Assembly (NCBI GenBank): GCA_030762175.1
Contig: CM060831.1
Coordinates: forward strand, 35,555,501-35,619,500
DNA length: 64,000 nt
Reading direction: 5' to 3'
Origin: Metallyticus violacea
Lineage: Eukaryota; Arthropoda; Insecta; Mantodea; Metallyticidae
Below the pieces are notes generated by a model that was not told the origin of the DNA, did not search any database, and saw only the letters and a program-made list of their open reading frames with translations. Made by a program: the position numbers and the translations under genes. This document shows positions 22,855 to 35,644 of this stretch, piece after piece. Each line of letters begins with the position of its first letter. Within the stretch, counting starts at the first letter, position 1.

Positions 22855-24340
22855 TGTATAACCAGCAAATGCTTTTAAGCTTCTAGAGCCGTGGCGTTAG
22901 ATTTCTTAATGAGTGTTGTTTACTGAAACTGACAGCTATCAGCTGAACGCTAGTCTTATAAAAGAGAAACCAGTTTAAAGCTGTTAATGCTAATTTGTTA
23001 TTCCAAAATAATTAACGGTCTTTAGAGGTCTTCCTTCAACACTACAATTACTAATCCCATCTCTTTTATATTAAGATATAGCCTATTAACTGTTGACTAA
23101 ACAACGTCTGCAATTTGCACGTATGATACATATAACACTTGTTCAAATGAAATTCATATTTCTCATTGCCGGATATTGGCAGAAGTCCTTGTGGGCACGT
23201 TTTGGATCTACCGTAGATGCAGGAATAACAGGATAACAATTCTAGTAAATGCTATATACAAAACAAGAAAACAGTTCCAATTATGATAATAATCATTGGG
23301 ATGGACTACATTTTTGAAAACCTTTTACGGGTCTCAAGAAACTATAAGATCTAATACCAATGAGTTGTTTTTAACCAAAATCCTGACAAAACAATGATAC
23401 TTTTTACCCATTAAAAGTGCCTTTAGTTTATGACTGAAATTTTTGTTAAAGGTTCAAATACGCACGTTTAAAAAGCTATGTTCAATCTTTAAACTCTAAG
23501 TTTATTAGAGAACTAATTTTTTCTAACATTACATTTTTGAGTTTTCAAAAGAAATAATTTTAAACTCACTGACTTAATATGTAGCATGTGCATCTTTAAG
23601 AAATTGCTTCAAAAATGAAGTTAGATTTTTAATGTAATATAAATAATACTCGTACAAATATTCATTCAAACTTCAAAAATCACTAAAAATGGAAATAATA
23701 TAGTATAAAATAATCTCAATTTGGAAATTTTTACAATATAATTTTAAAAAATAACTTTAAAATGTTGTTTCGGGTGTTCATATTAAAAATAATTAAAACT
23801 GAGATATCTCAAAAAGATCTACATTCAATTTTACTGAAAATATGTGCAGTTTTTCTTTTAACTTTCCTTGCCTGACACAAAATCATTAATATTGAATAAA
23901 AATTAAGAGGTGTTAAAATTACCTTTACGCGATCTCCTGAGTATCCTCCATAGATTAAGAGATCTAAAGGATGTCACCATGTACTAATAGTCTGAAGAAC
24001 TTCAAAAGAGAGTATAAGGGGTTCTTGCTTTGTAAATAGTCTAAATTAGGTAGTTCCGGTTAGGCAGACCGCAAAAGACAAGGGCTGGCCGCTCCATTAT
24101 ATATGAATGTTCTGTACTGAATCTCAGGCTTCTTTCTTATCTTGTTGTTCTAAATGTTTATGAAGAGTGGGGATCGCTTCCCAAGCCAAAGCCTAAGGCA
24201 TTACCAGCATCGTCTAGAGACAAATTCCCCTTACAACGTTGATTAGTAAGTAATAGCATAAACATGGTATGTTTCATAGTGAATACTACCTTGTGTTATA
24301 GGATTTTCTTGAGGTGATGTCCATTTGCAGGCATATCAAC
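22855..24340. other. AT-rich non-coding DNA
   Basis: About 1.5 kb of high A+T with no recognised gene or repeat. Confidence 0.4.
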
Positions 24341-24344
24341 ACGG

Positions 24345-24608
24345 GTGGCCGAGGTCATTAAGACAAGATTCGTGAGCGGAAGATCTGGGGATCGATTCCC
24401 GCCAGGACGTTTTCCCTGAGTGAGGCATTTTCCAGGTTTTCCTCAGTCTCATAAATGGCAAATAGCGGGAAAGTATCCTTTATTTAGGTCTGGGACTTTT
24501 TCTTCTTTAAAACATCCTTTCCTAATTTATCATTTCATTTCAGCCATCACCAGTGTCCATCGCCTGTAATGGCCTCAACAGTGAAAATGGGCCTTAAACA
24601 CTATTGAA
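24345..24608 (+). repeat. SINE family A copy, near full length
   Basis: It starts with the A-box region ggtggccgaggtcattaag. The B box is ggggatcgattcccgcc (24390 on). The body cataaatggcaaatagcggga follows. It ends with caccagtgtccatcgcctg and ggccttaaacactattgaaaaaa. It is the expected length for the family and about 10-15% diverged from the other copies by eye. Confidence 0.9.
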
Positions 24609-24684
24609 AAAAAGTTTGTAGTCATATATTTTTAACATATTTTAATGAAATTTTCATTCACTCTCAACAAATTTGTTTTCATAA

Positions 24685-24708
24685 TTTTTTTTTTTTTTTT
24701 TTTTTTTT
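24685..24708. repeat. Poly-T tract, 24 bases
   Basis: An uninterrupted T run in AT-rich sequence. It could be the tail of a minus-strand retroposon, but no head was found to its right. Confidence 0.85.
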
Positions 24709-24889
24709 CTATTTCTGACCTAACATTTATTTAACTAACACAGTGTAATTAGAAAACCAATAGCCCGTATTAAACACGAAACGACACAAGTGAATTTAGC
24801 CTGTATCGATATCTGTTGCAAACTGAGTCATAATTAAACTAAGCTAAAAATACTTTCTGTTTTCGTAACAGAAAACTGAAATTGACGCA

Positions 24890-25450
24890 ACCATCAGCAT
24901 GGGGACTGTCCGTTATAATGATAGGCGACTGATGTGAGCTTGGTCCAGCGCACGGATGCAGGCCAAAAATATGTTACATACATGTCCCAGATCATTCGAC
25001 TCAGCTAACAGTACCACTGGTAGGACGGCATAATTTAGAATCAACCTCCCCGGCTGGTGTCATTTGAACATTTCAAGTATGACCATGGCGGCGTACTCAG
25101 TTTCCAGGGAGTTACCACACCGAGGCAACCAATTAGGAAAAGTATCCGAGGAGAGGTGACCATATGTGCAGTCCGGTGTACTTTTAGTAATGTAACACTA
25201 GCGTGCTAGGGTTTAGCAAAGCTCGCACTAGGGCATCCCTCTATATTGCGCTCTGGCATACCCCGAGATCTCACTATACGTCAAACACCAGGTCTGAGGT
25301 GCACAAAAGAAAGCTGGGCGAATGTTATACGTGAGAGTTTTGTAGCTGTATGCGTTAATCATGATAAATTTTAAATGTTTAAATGTCGACCAGGGTGCTG
25401 ATAACGTGTCATAAAATGTTTCTGTGCGTGTTGTGCTCAAGGACATAATT
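24890..25450. other. Higher-G+C segment of unknown nature
   Basis: This block is distinctly less AT-rich than its flanks. A 72-codon minus-strand frame (25446-25228) includes FFCAPQTWCLTYSEISGYAR. I do not recognise the protein. It may be an old element or a conserved non-coding block. Confidence 0.3.
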
Positions 25451-25454
25451 TGTC

Positions 25455-27425
25455 TCAGAAAGGTGTTTTCGTCTTAATAGTGTGTTATTTATTGCATCTG
25501 TTGTTTTCCCCTACTTGCCTTGAGCTTTGATTTTTTAAGGTGTTCGATGTTAATCTAATTTACCGTATATATTTCACTGATTTCTATGTACAATTCTTCT
25601 GCTGGGTTCATAAACAAACTTATATAGATTTAACGCAATTGCAAAATACTAAGCTTGTTACTTGGTTACAGAATTAAAATTTGGAAAATAAGTAAAAGTT
25701 CTTACGAGCCGTTTCGGCACCAAATTGCTTTTAGTTCCGATGATAAAGAAGGTCCATATCTTTCCCTCCTTATTAGCCATACTTTGAATTTAAAGATGAA
25801 TTTATTACTTTTCATTAAAATAAAAATTAACGAATTATTTATAACATTAACTTAAAATAATTAAAAAGGAATCAGGGCATGAAAAAGATACCACTACTTC
25901 TCGGACTTTCATTTCCTAACTTCCATTTTCATAGTTTGTTTATTCAAGATACATTTTGCTAATTTTATACTTTCATGTTAATAATGCGTAAAAATAATTT
26001 ATTTTATTTAGAATTCCAGTAAATTTATTTCTGTAAGAAAGCTACATCAGCAGATACAGATTTGGTAGAAAAATATCTGAAAAAGTGGAAATGAACATGT
26101 TGACCATTTATGTCGAAAATAAATATATTGGCTAGTACACAATAGCGAGACTTCTGTGGTCCTAACCTTGCAGCTACGTTCAACAGAATGATAATAATTT
26201 GAACAGAGAAAGGTCTCAATTTCTTTTTTTTTTTTTGAGGAATTCTCAACCCTATTTGAAGCAGATGAAAACAAAACTTTACAATGTACATTTGCTCCAA
26301 CTACTGTTTCGCGTTTACTTAGTGCGGTCCATATTTTTCATTACATCCCCAGCAAAAAATGTAAGCTATATAGCTTCTAAATCTTTCAGCATTATTGTAC
26401 TTCTGCTCATTCTGGAAGGCGGACAGAAAATTAGTAACACCATTGTCATTCTTGTTTGAACCAATCTCATTAATACTTTGATAGACGCGTATTATCTAAA
26501 AGTTTGGTGGACTACAGTATTTCGTTATGAGTACGATTCTGAAGAAGAGCAGCGAAAGGCATTCGTAATAACGAAATGGTATAAACATGGCTTTTAAAAT
26601 GCTTCTTTAATGTCTTCAAACGTTAGTACATCTTGCCCTGTGATTGTCTTCATGTCATTCCTGATATACTTTTTGGGAAGACTGACAGCTGCTACCGTTT
26701 CTTCAGTTTAAAAACGTTTACCACTGAAAATTTTATTTTATCTTTATAATAAAATGCAAGTTTGGTTCTTAAAGTCAGAAGTTAGTTGATTAGAAAAGCA
26801 ATTAGCAACTCGACTTTATTTCAGAGGTTTTCTAACGGGAAACATTTATTTGCATTGTTTCTGACTGATAGAAATAAAAAATTCCCTTGAAAAAAGGCAG
26901 CATATTCAGAAATTAGTTATTTGAGATGAACCAGATTAGCATAATATTATTCTGCTATAGTTTATAAAGTAACAAGGTGTATTCCTTAGAATCCCGCCCT
27001 CAAAAATAGGAAATATGGTTTCCTGCTGATAAAGCTACCTTTTTCTTTGTATTCATAACTTTCTCAATTTATGAATGCATTCTCAATGAGTTGAACATTT
27101 CAATAGAAATTATCTTTGTTCATAAAATAAGCGTGACACGTTTTCTGTTTTGATACGACATGGGCAATACTCATCTTCTATCTCGGCGTTTAAATTTATC
27201 AGTCATTTCTTTACTGCTCACTGGAAGATGAACTTTGCTCCCAACTTTTCTGTTTCCGTTAAGATTTTTCAACTAACAACCTCATTGAAACAGAACGTTC
27301 AAAAGTTATCCACTTTGAAGCTTTTACACAAAAAGTTGTTTAGATTATTATAAAAACCTTTTGTGAAACCTATTGTGCCTTATAACGCACATATTTTGCA
27401 GCCTACCAATAACAACGTGGCGTTG
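25455..27425. other. AT-rich non-coding DNA
   Basis: No gene recognised. A short inverted match (tatttcgttat / ataacgaaat) sits near 26518-26580. Overlapping frames up to 91 codons at 26025-26459 look incidental around a T run. Confidence 0.4.
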
Positions 27426-27429
27426 TACA

Positions 27430-29995
27430 GCTCAAAAACACGTTGAGACAGCATTTAGTATTGGTATCCAAAATTTTAGATCCTCGGTTCTATTTTCTCT
27501 CTCTTAATTTGAGCAAATGCTTCTTCATCACAGAGTTAGGGTCTTGGGCCTGTTTCAACATCAAGAGATTGAATTTCTGCATCTTCTCATTGGACGGCCA
27601 AAATTCCTTCTTCTTTTCGGATGAGATAAAATAAACTTTGTGGTAGCATTATTTCGAAGTGTTTGTCAGAATAAGTTTTTAATTCAAACCTTGTTTCTTT
27701 GATATACGCTTTTTCTATTCTATACTCTAGTATACAGTGCTACAGAGCGTAAGAACTTCATTTCGGCTTCTCTATTCTTCTTATACATTCCTGTTTTGTA
27801 TATTTTTCACAGGCGTGTGTCAGCGTGGTACTGCCATAATTTTGTAAAACTTCAGCTGCATTATCTCAATGTCCTTCTGAGCAATAGGTATGAACCTCGT
27901 TTTCCAATGGAAAACTTTTAAGTTGTGTATTAATTTATTCTTATTCCTCCTATGACTTCCACAGACCACAAATAGCACAAGAACAAGAACGCTCTATTCC
28001 AATGCCCCTTTCAAAAAGTTCGAAAGTATAAGATGCTTTCAAGAAGATGTTGCTGAAAGGTAGAGGCGAGGATTATATCTTCAGCGTCACTTTCTCTAGT
28101 ACATTTTGGCATGGAATTTCAATGCAGAAAATTGAGTCTGAAAATAAGGTTTTAGTATGTGGAATTTAAATTGATAATGACAAAGTATTCCCATTATTGT
28201 ACTATATTTATAATTTAATTAGAATTTTGTTCCTGCACTCAGGGTAGCAAACGTTTCTTCGCCTCTTGGCCAGTACAAGGAACATGGGCTTGTTGAACGC
28301 GTATGATCAACTTAGTGATGATACATTTCCTTCTTTCCTATCAGGTGATGATCGTACAATTTGCTATTCTTTGTGTGACGTTCTGAAAATTAAAAAGTTT
28401 GTTGCTGCTTTTGTGGCCATTTCGACCTGAAATAACCTGCTGACGACAGTGTTTATATTTTTAAGGATATCCATGACTCTTTGTGTGACTGCCTTACTTA
28501 CAAAGATCAAGGACTTGACTTTAATTACGATGTCTAGAGTTTCGCCAGTTTCAGATCGTGGGCTTTCCTGTTTCTTACCTTTAGTAATTAATCGCATGCG
28601 GCCCTTTCCCCTTTTTCCTTTTCTTTGATGCTGTAAAAGTCTGCTTTTTGCATGTTTATACAGAATGATTCAGGTTTCTAAGCTAGTCTCATTTCAGCAA
28701 ATAATATGCAATACTGTCATCATGGTGAGTGATAAAACTCACCTTCTTCTTCCTGTAGACATACGAGGAACCCATCACTGCATGTTTCTCACAGATCAAT
28801 GTAGATGTATTGGTCATCAACACCGTTGATTTCATAATGATGTTGGTCTTCAAATCGCCAATTATTTTCACCGTTTTCGATAAACTCCATCTTTAATTTA
28901 TCTTCTAAGAAGTTATCTGGTTACGTTGATCGGGTGATCTGAGTAATCACTTTTTAGAAAGTATTCTGTAGTCAAATGACTTCTGTTCAACACCCAGCCG
29001 AGTGAGACAAGTTGCACCGTCTTGTTGAGCATATCCTTGAGTGAATTCACTATCATTCAGGTGCCGAAAAAAAAAAAGATTTTATTCATCATATCCGATA
29101 AAAATGATCCACTATTGGATCCACACCAAACTGCACTTCGTATAATGAATAGTATGCCTCATCCGACTAGCGTCTACGTCACGTGATGTTTGGAATGCCA
29201 GGCAACCTCATAATAAAAGCCAAGGATCAAAGTCGTTTCTCCTTATATGGTTTCTGCCACTACTGAACAACAACTACGACCTTAGTTTCGCTCTCTGAAC
29301 GTGAAGGAGTATTTACTGAGATAATTAATTGCTTAACTAGTAAAGAATATTTTAATTATTGAAAAGGGCAATTAAAGCACACATTTATTTTATTAATTCC
29401 TTACCAATAATATTCTCCCGTGGCGGATACTGGCATCACTGAACTATTTTGGCTGAGGTATGAACATCCTTTCTGCATGGAAATAAATGTAACACCATTT
29501 TGACTTTTATACATGAAATAGCTTCACTTCTTGCATTTCTGAGCAGTGCGGATCAGTACAGTCATGAAGTAAATTCACTCCCTTTTTTTCATATTCTGAA
29601 AGTTTATTCTTAATGTTTCGTCTTACATATCTGAGTACTTGCTATGCATTGACCTTTGATAATGCTCCAGGACTTTAATTAACAAAGAATGTCCATATTT
29701 TAAAATAATTATAACAATTTTTCCTGTACGTCCTTGCAGACCGAGTGCTTTCTAGGGCTTGAGATTTGTTGTTTCCAGCAGTTTTTCATCTGATAAGATA
29801 TGTCCTAATATACTTTTGGACTTCCTTCAGAAGCTCAACATCACCGCTAATACAGTACTGCATCCACTGTGCGCAATCTTTGCGGTAGTGCAGATATTTC
29901 GGAGAAATGTGTTAATTGTATAAAGCAAGTTCGTTTATTCTTCTAATCTCTCTGACAATAGCACCAATTACTCTTGTTTGATGTAAGAGACTAAA
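27430..29995 (-). pseudogene. Unrecognised, partly coding-like minus-strand region
   Basis: Several minus-strand patches look like decayed protein. The best is one continuous phase from about 29975 to 29800. It reads RVIGAIVREIRRINELALYN, stop, HISPKYLHYRKDCAQWMQYC, then ISGDVELLKEVQKYIRTYL before the next stop. Another patch (about 28880-28740) reads FIENGENNWRFEDQHHYEIN then GVDDQYIYIDL, broken by stops. A further one (27634-27480) reads EKKKEFWPSNEKMQKFNLLM. I do not recognise a family. One large old transposon or virus-like element is possible, as are unrelated patches. There is no intact frame and no terminal repeats were seen. Confidence 0.3.
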
Positions 29996-29999
29996 CATA

Positions 30000-31595
30000 T
30001 ATTGTGTGCTAGATCTCAGTATGGTGCGCTATTCTGCGTTTTAAAAACTACATAAAGTAACACTGTTTAGCTTTCATCTTGCATGCAGCATATTTATCTT
30101 TTTCGTTTATTCAAAACAATAGTAATTTATCATATAAAACACCAACAGCACTAAAGAGAGCTCTACGATACATTACGGCTAAGTAAAGTATAATTTTCAT
30201 TACAGTATACTATATAGAAAGAGAAATGGAATGAATAAATCTGACCTGACGGCGATGTAGCCCTCAATGTGCATACAGGGAAAACCAAGGAGGGTAGGTT
30301 TTTCGTTGACTATTCGAAAATATAATTGACAATAAACGCTTATTTGTATCGCATTATTTATTACACTTTAAAATTAATAAAACAGTTTGGCTTTTCTTTA
30401 ATATTTACAATATATAGTATAATATCTAAGCATATTATTATATGTTTTCACGTGGCATATAATTATTTTTGAAAATATTTTACCAAAAAGTATTTGAAAA
30501 TAATGCAGCTAAAAGACGGACGCTGTTCTCATAAACTTTCGGTAGTACCCACCACTGAAAGTTTTACATATGTCTTTCATTAAGGAATGCGATTTATTAA
30601 AACCTCTTTCGTAATAATAGTCTCATTCCTTAATAATGTTTTTGAAAACACATAATGATATACAGTTTCTAAGATAAGCGTACTTGCAAATTCTCATCTT
30701 ATTGCTGCAATATTTTCAAATTTTCACAAACTATTTTAGGAATGAGATAATCCATGTGTGAATTGTGTAACAAAAATCTAATGTTGTAATAATGCTGAGA
30801 AATTACTGTATAAAGTATCAACGTTTTAAAATATTGAGATATCTCAAAATGTTATATCCAATGTGAACTTGATTACATTATCCCCTTAGATGATTACTCG
30901 CCTGGTGAGAACTTACTTCTAAACGTTTAAGACTTACAATTCATTGGATTCTATAGAATATTTAACTGATCTTGTGAAACATGTATAATCTAACACACTC
31001 TGTGAATGAGCAGTCCACAGTGAAAATATGGCAGTTGATACTTTTCTGAGATCATAAGTGAATCACAATGAGCAATACTAAAGAAAGCTGCAAAAGATAC
31101 TGTGCTCTGAATCGGGGATTTCTTCTCGCCATGCGACGTCTGGTCTCATTCAGAAAAAATGAATTTTCTGTAAACATTTTCCCTTATTGGACTGTTAAAA
31201 GAAGCTAATGGATAAATTGTGATAAATACTACTTATGGTTTTGTCCGTTTCTTTTTTTATTAATATATTCCAATATGCCCCCATACAATGTATAGCTAAA
31301 ACCTACGAGTATCCTATTTCTAATAACATGTTTAGTACTTCTTGCTGTATTTACCTCATTACAGAGCATTTTGCATGCAAAAGCTGCTATAAAATAATCT
31401 ACGTCCTTTTAACGTTGCATGTTTTGAAAAAATAGCACTCCGTTGTTTTATACATAGAGCTCCTTAATTTATTTTTACTGTAAACAGAATGGGGCTCTAA
31501 TCTTGTGAGGAACCTTCATTAACCCACAAGAATGATAATGTCGGTTATTTATTTTCTAAATTCATTAATCACGCGAAGTCAGACATGTTTATCTT
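30000..31595. other. AT-rich non-coding DNA
   Basis: No gene or element recognised. A small hairpin with arms aaactttc/gaaagttt lies near 30534-30567, too short to interpret. Confidence 0.4.
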
Positions 31596-31599
31596 GCGA

Positions 31600-32255
31600 A
31601 TCACAACTCATTTACTACGTTGATAGGTGCTAGCCGTTTTAATGAGCACGAGCTTGCGATCACGTCTTTGTTCTTACCGCAGCCAGTACTTGCCATGCCT
31701 CTAAAACGAACCTTATTAATTTTTTTTTTTTTTTACTTTGGCTCAATATCCTGGCCCCTAAAGGTGTCAATTTCTCTGTAAAGTGCCTCATGGTGTCATG
31801 GATATGTTATCTCCTCTCGTTCAATCATTACATGGGCACATTGCAATAGTGGTAGAGCAAACAAAAACCATTATCTTTAACCAGAACAGTGACAGCAGCA
31901 AAGAAAGAGGCAAACTGATCCCTTACTTTCAGGAAGATTTGTTTAAAAAGCGTTCAGGGGTACGAACCTTAAACTGCAACTGATAGTGCATTCGGGGTGC
32001 TAATGAACTAAACCGTTGTTGCACTTTGTATAGAGTTGTTTTAGAATTTGAGATGCGGAACCCACAATCGCCGACACAAAATTAATTGTGCTTTTTTCTT
32101 GTCCGATATTTTCCATTTTTCCCTTCCTTATCCTGTTCACCTGGCCACGTCAGGATGGTCAGCTAATGACTGGTTCCTCGCTTATCGAAAATCCTGTCAT
32201 TTTATGACGTAACCGTTCTGACAGGCAGGTAAACTCCCATTTTTCTTTCACACGG
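31600..32255. promoter_or_regulatory. Candidate conserved non-coding region
   Basis: A stretch of mixed composition without TE features. Homeodomain and TALE-type strings are scattered through it: TTAATGAGC (near 31640), GTGACAGCAGC (near 31890), GCTAATGAC (near 32162), TTTATGACGTAAC (near 32201) and CTGACAGGCAGG (near 32218). Such strings occur by chance, so this is a weak call based on density and composition. Confidence 0.25.
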
Positions 32256-32259
32256 AGAG

Positions 32260-33070
32260 TCGTATCCATGACAGCACAAATGTTTCTTCAAAGAATTAAA
32301 CCTGTGACCCAAGTATATTAGATTTTGAAGTTTTATTGTAATGCAGTAAAACGTTGGTGTCTACATAACTTTAAGTCACCTTTTGTAATATTCTTAATGA
32401 CTAGAGAACTTGGATTTGCAGGTCAGTTCATAAAATTTAATTGACATTTTGGGCGGCATTCAAACTATTTTATCCGTTGTTGAAAAGAAAGATTTTATTA
32501 AACGCTTTTGTCCATACATTATTTTATAAAATCTTTTATTCAATTTATTGTAATTTATGGGTTTAATATTTTGAGAGCTTGTAGCTTTTTACAATATAGG
32601 TATAGACCATTTAAAGTTGAGTAATTTTTTATATTTTCAGGATCATATTTATTCTATATGTGTATTATCTTTATAATTAATAATGTTAATGTAAACCACT
32701 CTTCTCCATAGTGTAAAGTTAACTTTATTCCATTAGCTAAAACCTGAACTGGCATTAGCGAAAGGATGTCGAATCTTTATTAATGGGTTACAAAACGTCT
32801 TAAGTAGCAAAATGTTGGAGACAATCAACATTAAAATAACTGCAATTTGATACTAAAAATTAAAAATAAACTTTGCATAAGAATTTCTTTGCGTTCTTAG
32901 TGACCGAAAGAAAGTAATTGTTAATAATCCAGCAACAGCTTAACAGAATATTTAGCATTTATCACAATCTGAAAAATGCAAATGTAACTAAAATATCGAT
33001 TATTATATAGTATCATTTCAAATGGTATTTAATACAAAGTAAATTGCATGCGTATTCTTTAAATATTTTA
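32260..33070. other. AT-rich non-coding DNA
   Basis: Nothing recognised. It immediately precedes the candidate micro-exon at 33072. Confidence 0.4.
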
Positions 33071-33071
33071 G

Positions 33072-33110
33072 GCCTCAACATGGAATACGACACCACAGGC
33101 CCTGAGACAT
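33072..33110 (+). other. Candidate 39-nt micro-exon
   Basis: Thirty-nine bases of normal composition sit in very AT-rich DNA. They are bounded by ...aaatattttag on the left and a consensus donor CAT|GTAAGT on the right. The length is a multiple of three. Two of the three frames are open: ASTWNTTPQALRH, and LNMEYDTTGPET in the third phase. The polypyrimidine tract is weak. No flanking exon was found in the window, so host identity and even exon status are inference. Confidence 0.3.
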
Positions 33111-33269
33111 GTAAGTACACCCACAAGAAATTGGACACCAGAGAATTGCTTTGAAATGTAAATAGGCTTAAGTAATATTATGATTATGTGAAAGCTGTTT
33201 TTCTAAATTTTTTTTTTTTTGTTTGCTTAAATGGGCTAATTATATGTTTCACAATTTCGAAGAATATAC

Positions 33270-33508
33270 ATTCGAAAATATACGGAGAACGTTAAGACGC
33301 GGACTTCTGAGCGGGAGGTCTGGGGTTCGAATCCCGCCAGGATCGTCCTGACTGCGGTTTTTTCCAAGTTTTCCTCAGTCAAAAAAAAAAAAAAAAAACA
33401 TACACACACACTCCTTTCCAAATATATAATTTCACTTCAGGTATCATCAGTGTTCATCGCCTGTGGTGCCTCAGTAGTAAAAACGGGCGTTAAACACTAT
33501 TAAAAAAT
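33270..33508 (+). repeat. SINE family A copy with damaged head and internal A run
   Basis: The head from 33286 has ttaagacgcggacttctgagc and a good B box ggggttcgaatcccgcc at 33322 on. Its 5' end is missing. The central body (the cataaatggcaaatgccggga block) has been replaced by an A run and CA repeat (33380-33410). The 3' end catcagtgttcatcgcctgt to ttaaacactattaaaaa is intact. Confidence 0.88.
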
Positions 33509-33509
33509 A

Positions 33510-34383
33510 TCAATACCTGTCATTTAAAAACATGACATTATGACGGCATGCATATTTATCTGTGTATGCATTATGTAATTAGTGACATAAAAATTTAATA
33601 CACCCAAAAATTGATTATTATTCAGCAGATATTAAAACAAAAACATCTGATGAATTATATCTCTGCACAAAACCATGAAGAACTCTCATAAAAATAATAT
33701 GGTAATATTTACAATATGCGGCTTTTGTTAGTTGCATCCATTTCTAGATATGAAATTATGTTTCTACACTAATTTACCTTGAGCACAAATCTGAAAAGTA
33801 TATTAACTTGTGTTATTAGTTTGCAATTTTGATTGTCTACATGACGAAATTGTTCAAATGTGCGTAAAATATATGTCTAATATTGTAAAATTACTTGTAT
33901 TTTTGGCAATATATGAGTTTTAAAACTGTTATTGTTCAGGACTTTATTTTAAGGGTTCGAAAGTTATCTATATATCACTGAAATTGTAAAACGAAGTACA
34001 TTTGGCGAATTTGTGTATAAAAGTTATTATATCTGGTTATATATTTTATTAAACAAGTAGTCTTCATATGTTAAAACTAATATTAAAATTCTTATTTAAA
34101 AATGTGACATGAATGTTTCTAATTTTACATGGAATCGTCCAAATATACATTTTCTTCACTACTCTGCTTGAAGTACCGACATTTTCAGTCAGACCGAGAC
34201 AAAATAAGTATTATAGGAGATACCATTTCCCATTATATTCACGAAATCGGTTCAGAATAGTGGCGTATTTCCCAAAATAGTTTGCCAAAGTTTCATGACA
34301 TTGTTTTGAGAATATCCCTATTTGATATCTTACAAAGTATAAATCAATGCATAAAGGACCCGTGTTGGGTTGTTTTGGTAGGG
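33510..34383. other. AT-rich non-coding DNA
   Basis: No feature recognised. Confidence 0.4.
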
Positions 34384-34384
34384 A

Positions 34385-34445
34385 CATAGGAATTTTCTGT
34401 ACTTGATTTATTTATGGACGCTCTTTAACATCGCAGGTCATCAGC
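34385..34445 (-). repeat. SINE family B 3' fragment
   Basis: Read in reverse, it matches only the 3' terminal segment shared by family B: cgctgatgacctg.gatgttaaagagcgtc followed by a short ATAAA tail. The body and head that should lie to the right are absent. The adjoining 34446-34760 does not match the SINE. Confidence 0.7.
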
Positions 34446-34765
34446 GTTTTCTGTACTTCAGCCATACTCAAGGACTGACCATGTATACCCACACTCCTTA
34501 AATTTGGGGAAGGAATAAGCTAAGGAAGACAACGGGCGCTCAGAATCCAGAACCGATCAGGTACGAACGTAGACAGAGTCTCTAACATTGTTTCCATAAT
34601 AAGAACACCCCGACGCAGGTGCAGTGTTCCCTCCAAGAAATACGCGCCCTTCAAAAGGTTCGCTAACGCCAGATGCCGGGGCAGAAGCTTTTCCAAGTGC
34701 CAGTCACATGCACATAGCACCTGGACTGGCCCGCCTCAATCCTGCAATGGAGTCAACGGAATGAA
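34446..34765. other. Higher-G+C segment of unknown nature
   Basis: A compact GC-richer block. A 66-codon minus-strand frame (34720-34520) reads through LHLRRGVLIMETMLETLSTF without a recognised family. It abuts the SINE B tail. It may be another repeat or an old coding fragment. Confidence 0.3.
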
Positions 34766-35189
34766 AAATATACAAAGAGAGGAGTGGAAATAGAAAGATT
34801 TATTCAAATTTTTATAAGAGACCAGTGAAACCCACGAAAAAAACCCAAGGTTAACAAAACCATCCCTAATCATAGTATTGGAATTACAATACAAATATGT
34901 GGTTCAAATTTAAACACTGAAAACTCTTTAAAGTATAAAGCGACTTTATATGATGCTGTTTTCATTCACTTGAATTAAATGCATCTGTAATATTGCAGTA
35001 ATCTACCATTTTTCCATTATGGGTGAAACATATTTTAAAGCACAAACAAAAGTCAGAATATAACATTTCTAAATATTACGTAAAATATTTACAAGAAAAT
35101 AACTATAAACATAAATTTTTTACGTTGTCATATGAAACTTGTATAAAATGCAATATCGTGAAAAAGGTTCAAATTTAATGAAAATGTAC

Positions 35190-35640
35190 ATGTATTTTCT
35201 CTTATAACATGTTTAGCTCCGTAGTTGGAAATATTTACAAGTACTACCTAAACCGGAGCATTCCAGTAGGAATTCAAGTGTTAGTGTATGTTGACACGAC
35301 TGGTCATGCGAGAAATCAATCCAACGATTCAGATCGTCTAACAGGGATATGGATGACGGTACTAATGGAACCTGGAGGGGCGGAGAACAAAAGCCTATCA
35401 ATTCACCTTTATCAGAGATCTGAAACTGAACTTTGCTTGCATGCTCCAGCTCTAATTACCCGGGGCTCCTTGTAGAATGTCATCGGGGAGTTCAATTACC
35501 ATCAGTGGGCAGAAACCGCAAGAGAGGATCGAACTACATTCCCTTTACGTAAATCGCTGTCGGCGAAGTCTCCGGTTAATGCCATTTCCAGCTGTCAGAA
35601 GCAGCCCTTACAGCTAATAAAATCTAGACATAACGTCAGG
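35190..35640. promoter_or_regulatory. Candidate conserved non-coding element
   Basis: A balanced-composition block in AT-rich surroundings with clustered motifs: TCTAATTACC (near 35451), TTCAATTACC (near 35490), the E-box/TALE string CAGCTGTCAG (near 35591) and CAGCTAATAAAA (near 35611). Frames of 88 and 62 codons on opposite strands overlap here and neither is recognisable. Regulatory function is inferred from composition and motifs only. Confidence 0.35.
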
Positions 35641-35644
35641 TTCA

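Noticed and set aside
26518..26580. Short inverted repeat around tatttcgttat
   Set aside because: Arms are about 11 bp with mismatches, compatible with chance in AT-rich DNA.
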